Origin: Stappia indica
GTDB lineage: Bacteria > Pseudomonadota > Alphaproteobacteria > Rhizobiales > Stappiaceae
Assembly (NCBI RefSeq): GCF_001696535.1
Contig: NZ_MBQE01000004.1
Coordinates: forward strand, 62,001 to 126,000
Direction: 5' to 3'
DNA: 64,000 bases
The position numbers were made by a program, and so were the translations under genes. The notes beneath the pieces were generated by a model. That model was given only the letters and a program-made list of their open reading frames with translations, was not told the origin of the DNA and ran no database searches. The stretch's first letter is position 1, and each line of letters starts with the position of its first letter. Below are positions 63,301 to 64,000 of this stretch, one piece after another.

Positions 63301-64000
63301 TCGCCAGCTGGTGCCGAGCCTCCACTGCGACACGCTGAATCCGTATATCGAGTTTGCCGGCTCCCCGTTCGAGGTCGTCCGGCAGGGGCGCCCCTGGACG
63401 GCTGCGCGCGATGCTGCGGGCTGCGAGCTGCCGTTGCGGGCGGGCGTCAGCAGCTTCGGCTTCGGCGGGGTCAACGCGCATGCGGTGCTGGAGGACTATT
63501 CGTCGCCGCCGCAGTCTGCCGCAGCACCTGGCCCGCAACTGATCGTTCTTTCCGCTCGCGATGCGGCGCGCCTGCGCGAGCGCGCGAGCGATCTTGTCGA
63601 GGCGCTGGAAGCCGGGTCTTTCACCGATGCCGACCTTGCCGACATCGCCTTCACGCTGCGCGTCGGGCGCACGCCGATGAAGCAGCGGCTGGCATTCGTC
63701 GCGCATTCTTTGGTGGACGCGGTGCGCATGCTGACGGCCTATCTCGGCGGCGCATCTGCCCCTGGCCTTCTGGTCGGAGACGATGCCGCGTCCGTCCGCG
63801 GCCCCGTGTCCGAGCCGGCGAGTCTTGAGGATTGGGCTGGGCGTTTCGTGACCGGCGGCGACCTTTCCGGCTTCGCGGAAGCAACCGGCCCGCGTCGCCG
63901 CATCCGTCTGCCGGGCTATCCCTTCGCCCGCGACATCTACCGTGCCGGCGGCAGCGTCGAGCGGTCCCAACCCGCAGACGCAGCGCGGGGGTCGGCGGTT
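54302..64000 (+). CDS. Trans-AT polyketide synthase PKS2, partial (runs off the right edge)
   Basis: 3233 residues are seen with no stop before the window ends. The order is ACP-KS7-DH-KR-ACP-KS8-DH-ACP-KS9. The N-terminal ACP (Ser85) has no KS of its own and completes module 6 with PKS1. KS nucleophiles are Cys373, 1813 and 2807, DH His residues are 825 and 2273, the KR Tyr is 1397, and downstream ACP serines are 1558 and 2559. No AT domain is present. The first about 50 residues are charged and helical (many Arg/Glu), a possible docking segment for PKS1 or the monooxygenase. The ATG overlaps the monooxygenase stop. Release domain and last modules lie outside the window. Confidence 0.94.
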   Translation, partial: MTDDRRPEDLKARMARQLEQELVERARARAASRRPEPEGASAPSAPAPLSARLAEDVHRLASEALRIPQDKLDPTENLANLGIDSIAITEVMARISRHFAITVAPTTFFEAKHLDDLAAILLARYGKAVEASYAARVPEPAPSQPASTVAPPHSPPTAGTDGGTDVPEAWLARHRAFAKGQGIARVGEAARPVQQPLATATEEHVPIAVISMEGRFPQSPDLETFAVHLAAGDDCIEEVPADRWDWRAVHGDPKKGPFTDVKYGGFTPGHDLFDAAFFNISPREAELMDPQHRLFMECVWSLIEKAGHAPGSLAGRKVGLFLGINLLDYTDMVNRAGIMDAQQLTGLGHAFCPNRLSFLLDIHGPSSVVDTACSSSLVAIHRAIMSIRHEGCEMAIAGGSNLMLSPMQHIMFSQVGMITPDGRCKTFSADANGYARADGVGAVLLKRLDAAERDGDPILGVIRASVEHHGGGATSLTAPNPKAQARLVAEAHRLAGIDPRSISLIECHGTGTPLGDPVEVEGLKTAFAELYREQGLPAPDVPHIGLGSVKSNIGHAETAAGVAGLIKVLLAMRAGTLFRTLHCEEPNPLLELEGSPFYLLRAARHWDRPVVDGIEQPRRAGLSSFGAGGANVHMVIEEYRGPQPVPAPVSSPMIVPLSARTPDALADVLRRLRPHVAGSDLGDLAWTLQVGRDAMRERIAFVARDAEDLLRQMDAVLAGADGDALRGTVPRGRRADTALLDPIGRDPPDVARAWVGGADVDWPRLHAGTVRRRLALPSYPFQRKRYWLPLQAAPAAPASGLSPSQVDAGTFEIDLTGREFFLADHRIGGRTVLPGVAYLELVRAATAKARIGQPLLRQVVWMSPLAVESPVRVRVVFTQAADGARRAEVLSVAAGEEPRLHAQMLVADAVATAPAAVDLAALKLAHPRAIPADGVYSAFDDMGLVYGPGHRAIASLALGPGADGERSVLARLRLPEAIAATAKAYALHPSLMDGAFQAAIGLVLEEDGTAPKGAALPFAIEAVEIFGPLETDLWVHIQPRPASGGDPRTRRMDLLLLDDAGNARVALRGFATRSYVEAPPQDTPCFVPVWRPVEGQGAADRPGRHLVLVAPDAVKRDGLAPHLAGAEVIELAGDPAGDPAARFEAAALQLLDVLKAQSGRALVQVVVPGGEGRQALSGLVGLLRSAAREQAGLAGQLIALEPGLDAASVAAHLLQAACHLPLDRFRLGPGGLEAETWEELGEETRSSRGEGALPLRDGGVYLITGGTGGLGRHLARAILASAPGAKVVLAGRRAAAALGGDGLSYAVADLSDAQSAQVLVDGIRARHGRLDGVFHAAGVLRDEALHRKTARQLREVFAPKVRGLVNLDRALGTAPLDFLVLFSSISGVWGNPGQADYGAANGFLDGFAEDREARRRRGACQGRTLSIAWPLWRDGGMGMDAATGALMRRTTGLVPLETAAGVNVLAALLADEIAPGAARVLVTAGERERIRDLVARIASRPPARVENAPKHAGTPRIDTGDLRQRVLRAVSEEAGAILKVALDDLDPDVELTEYGFDSISFTQFANRLNDRFGLDLTPTLFFEHPVLETLAEHLADRHPEAMVAVLGGAPAPQAEGPVVPTVPAPVPATISRPSVAPDAASGAIAIIGMSGIFPGAPDVASFWQNLVEGRDSISEVPAERWDWRDWWGDPQREPGRTNVKWGGFIGERLAEFDAAFFGISAPEARMIDPQQRLLLTEAWRVMEDAGYAPSHLAGSRTGVFLGTADTGYSRLVAASGSGVEGYSMTGLAPSLGPNRISYYYDFHGPSVAVETACSSALVAVHRAVEAIRSGHCDAAIAGGINALLLPEAFVGFSRAGMLSPDGRSKPFSDAANGYARGEGVGLVFLKPLETAERDGDDIIAVIRASAENHGGHAASLTAPNPKAQAELLRSAYRAAGFDPRTVGYIEAHGTGTPLGDPIEVEALSAAFADLAREAEARFGAGAAPSCGIGSVKSNIGHLELAAGIAGLIKVLLQIRHGKMAATLHCDRLNPYLKLEGSPFFVVREAREWPRARDASGRELPRRAGVSSFGFGGSNAHVVLEEHVGAQAALPTEAGGLAVLVLSARSEDQLRTMASDLRRYLDEAGEAVSLADVAHTLQVARDAMEHRLAFVASGRSEALKRLGAFLAGEEVGGLHLGRVRANRAVISVLEGDADLRQAAAGLVSRGRHDELLALWVRGLDVDWRQLPGSAGRRRVRLPGYPFARTRHWVRGGEAAPARSASLVLDGSESFLRDHLVGGRKVLPGVVQFELVRAELERRGFAGLPLEFTGHVWSRPVAVDGAPVRLEVELGEAGDSYRILTFGREGRQVHGEGRVRAAPDAALPPVDLDALRRGVPGTVDPSGLYARFAALGLGYGPAHRPITSLATGNGYVLARLELPAAATDGMALHPSMLDGALQSLLSLPADDEAALAVPYALRRLVVIGPTEPVMWAVGERDGATHTVRLCDQAGRVLALFEGFSARTVSPPPAGRSSVEEAPSVRPAEVSAAVLDRVTAIAARVLEVEPSALDTEMELGEFGFDSITMTGFAAAINDELDLSLTPADFFEFATLARLARHVAGLVSPELVAAPTLADPQPAVADPPPVVDAPRPASDDAFAADDPVVIVGLSCTFPMARNADAFWHNLVEGRDCITRIPPDRWDWRAIDGDPREEPGRTNIHWGGFIDGVFEFDPLFFGISPREARLMDPQQRLMMMHAWNAIEDAGHAPGDLAGRKVGIFVGTSTSGYRDLVAGDTGGDGYVATGAVASVGPNRISYFLDLHGPSEPVETACSSSLVALHRAVRSIRDGDCEMALVGGVNTIVTPEAHINFAKAGMLAPDGRCKTFSAQANGYVRGEGAGMVLLRRLSDALRDGDPILAVIRGTAVNHGGRANSLTAPNTQAQADLLRAAYRDAGIDPSTVGYVEAHGTGTALGDPVEINALKAVFAGERAQGSCGIGSVKTNIGHLELAAGIAGLAKVLLQMRHRQLVPSLHCDTLNPYIEFAGSPFEVVRQGRPWTAARDAAGCELPLRAGVSSFGFGGVNAHAVLEDYSSPPQSAAAPGPQLIVLSARDAARLRERASDLVEALEAGSFTDADLADIAFTLRVGRTPMKQRLAFVAHSLVDAVRMLTAYLGGASAPGLLVGDDAASVRGPVSEPASLEDWAGRFVTGGDLSGFAEATGPRRRIRLPGYPFARDIYRAGGSVERSQPADAARGSAV
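54917..59100 (+). other. PKS2 module 7: KS-DH-KR-ACP
   Basis: KS7 has Cys373 and ECHGTGT. DH has His825 (DHRIGGRTVLPG) and Asp993 (LMDGAFQ). KR has GGTGGLG and Tyr1397. ACP has Ser1558. All centres look active, so an alkene is expected. The upstream carrier domain (54440-54690, Ser85) belongs to split module 6. Confidence 0.9.
59228..62100 (+). other. PKS2 module 8: KS-DH-ACP without KR
   Basis: KS8 has Cys1813 (ETACSSA). The DH has His2273 (DHLVGGRKVLPG) and MLDGALQ, so it looks active, yet no KR is encoded between it and the ACP (Ser2559). It may act on a hydroxyl from the previous module, need a trans KR, isomerise a double bond, or cyclise. Confidence 0.85.
62210..64000 (+). other. PKS2 module 9: KS (incomplete)
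   Basis: KS9 has Cys2807 (ETACSSS), EAHGTGT and VKTNIGH. It is followed by the usual KS C-terminal linker ending in GYPFARDIY near 63930. Domains after the linker are outside the window. Confidence 0.9.

Overview
The window is GC-rich (about two thirds G+C), densely coded DNA. Two complete tripartite TRAP uptake systems, a class II HMG-CoA reductase and a large trans-acyltransferase (trans-AT) polyketide locus suggest a marine, heterotrophic alphaproteobacterium, perhaps of the Stappia/Labrenzia/Agrobacterium kind. That assignment is inference; no rRNA or tRNA gene is present to fix it. I see no insertion sequence, integrase or CRISPR array.

Left part (1-15.6 kb), uptake and catabolism. A TonB-dependent receptor (61-2274, minus) lies downstream of two palindromes and four 22-23-bp-spaced repeats. 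After one unrecognised ORF comes a minus-strand operon for mevalonate use: TRAP transporter dctP-dctQ-dctM, HMG-CoA reductase and HMG-CoA lyase. It is divergent from a MocR-type regulator, with five GGACA-type half-sites between them. A second block (10.3-15.6 kb) pairs a shikimate/quinate dehydrogenase homologue and a FadR-type GntR regulator with a second dctPQM set and a type II dehydroquinase homologue, suggesting uptake and catabolism of a cyclitol acid such as quinate or shikimate.

Right part (15.6 kb to the right edge), a trans-AT polyketide cluster that continues beyond the window. Accessory genes are a PedC-like acyl hydrolase, an Sfp-type phosphopantetheinyl transferase, a PptH-like phosphopantetheinyl hydrolase, an FkbM methyltransferase, a P450, a beta-branching set (HMG-CoA-synthase homologue, donor ACP, decarboxylating KS with Ser for Cys, ECH1), an asparagine-synthetase-type amidotransferase with its own ACP, twin ABC exporters and a fused AT-enoylreductase. 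Then come PKS1 (6893 aa), a flavin monooxygenase and the start of PKS2 (3233 aa seen).

How it works, inferred from domain order. The amidotransferase and free ACP supply malonamyl-ACP. Module 1 (KS-DH-KR-ACP) makes the enoyl thioester. Module 2 (KS-B-ACP, branching) adds malonyl in Michael fashion and closes a glutarimide. Module 3 reduces, module 4 C-methylates, and module 5 installs a beta-branch through two ECH domains and two nearly identical Trp-flagged ACPs. Module 6 is split: KS-DH-like at the end of PKS1, a free flavin monooxygenase, and the ACP at the start of PKS2. This is the layout of a Baeyer-Villiger oxygen-insertion module. Modules 7-9 follow. The plan matches glutarimide polyketides of the sesbanimide type, which are known from marine alphaproteobacteria. 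The pathway class is therefore probably not new. The less described parts are a pseudo-ACP buried in module 4, the writer/eraser pair for phosphopantetheine inside the cluster, and the regulatory repeats.
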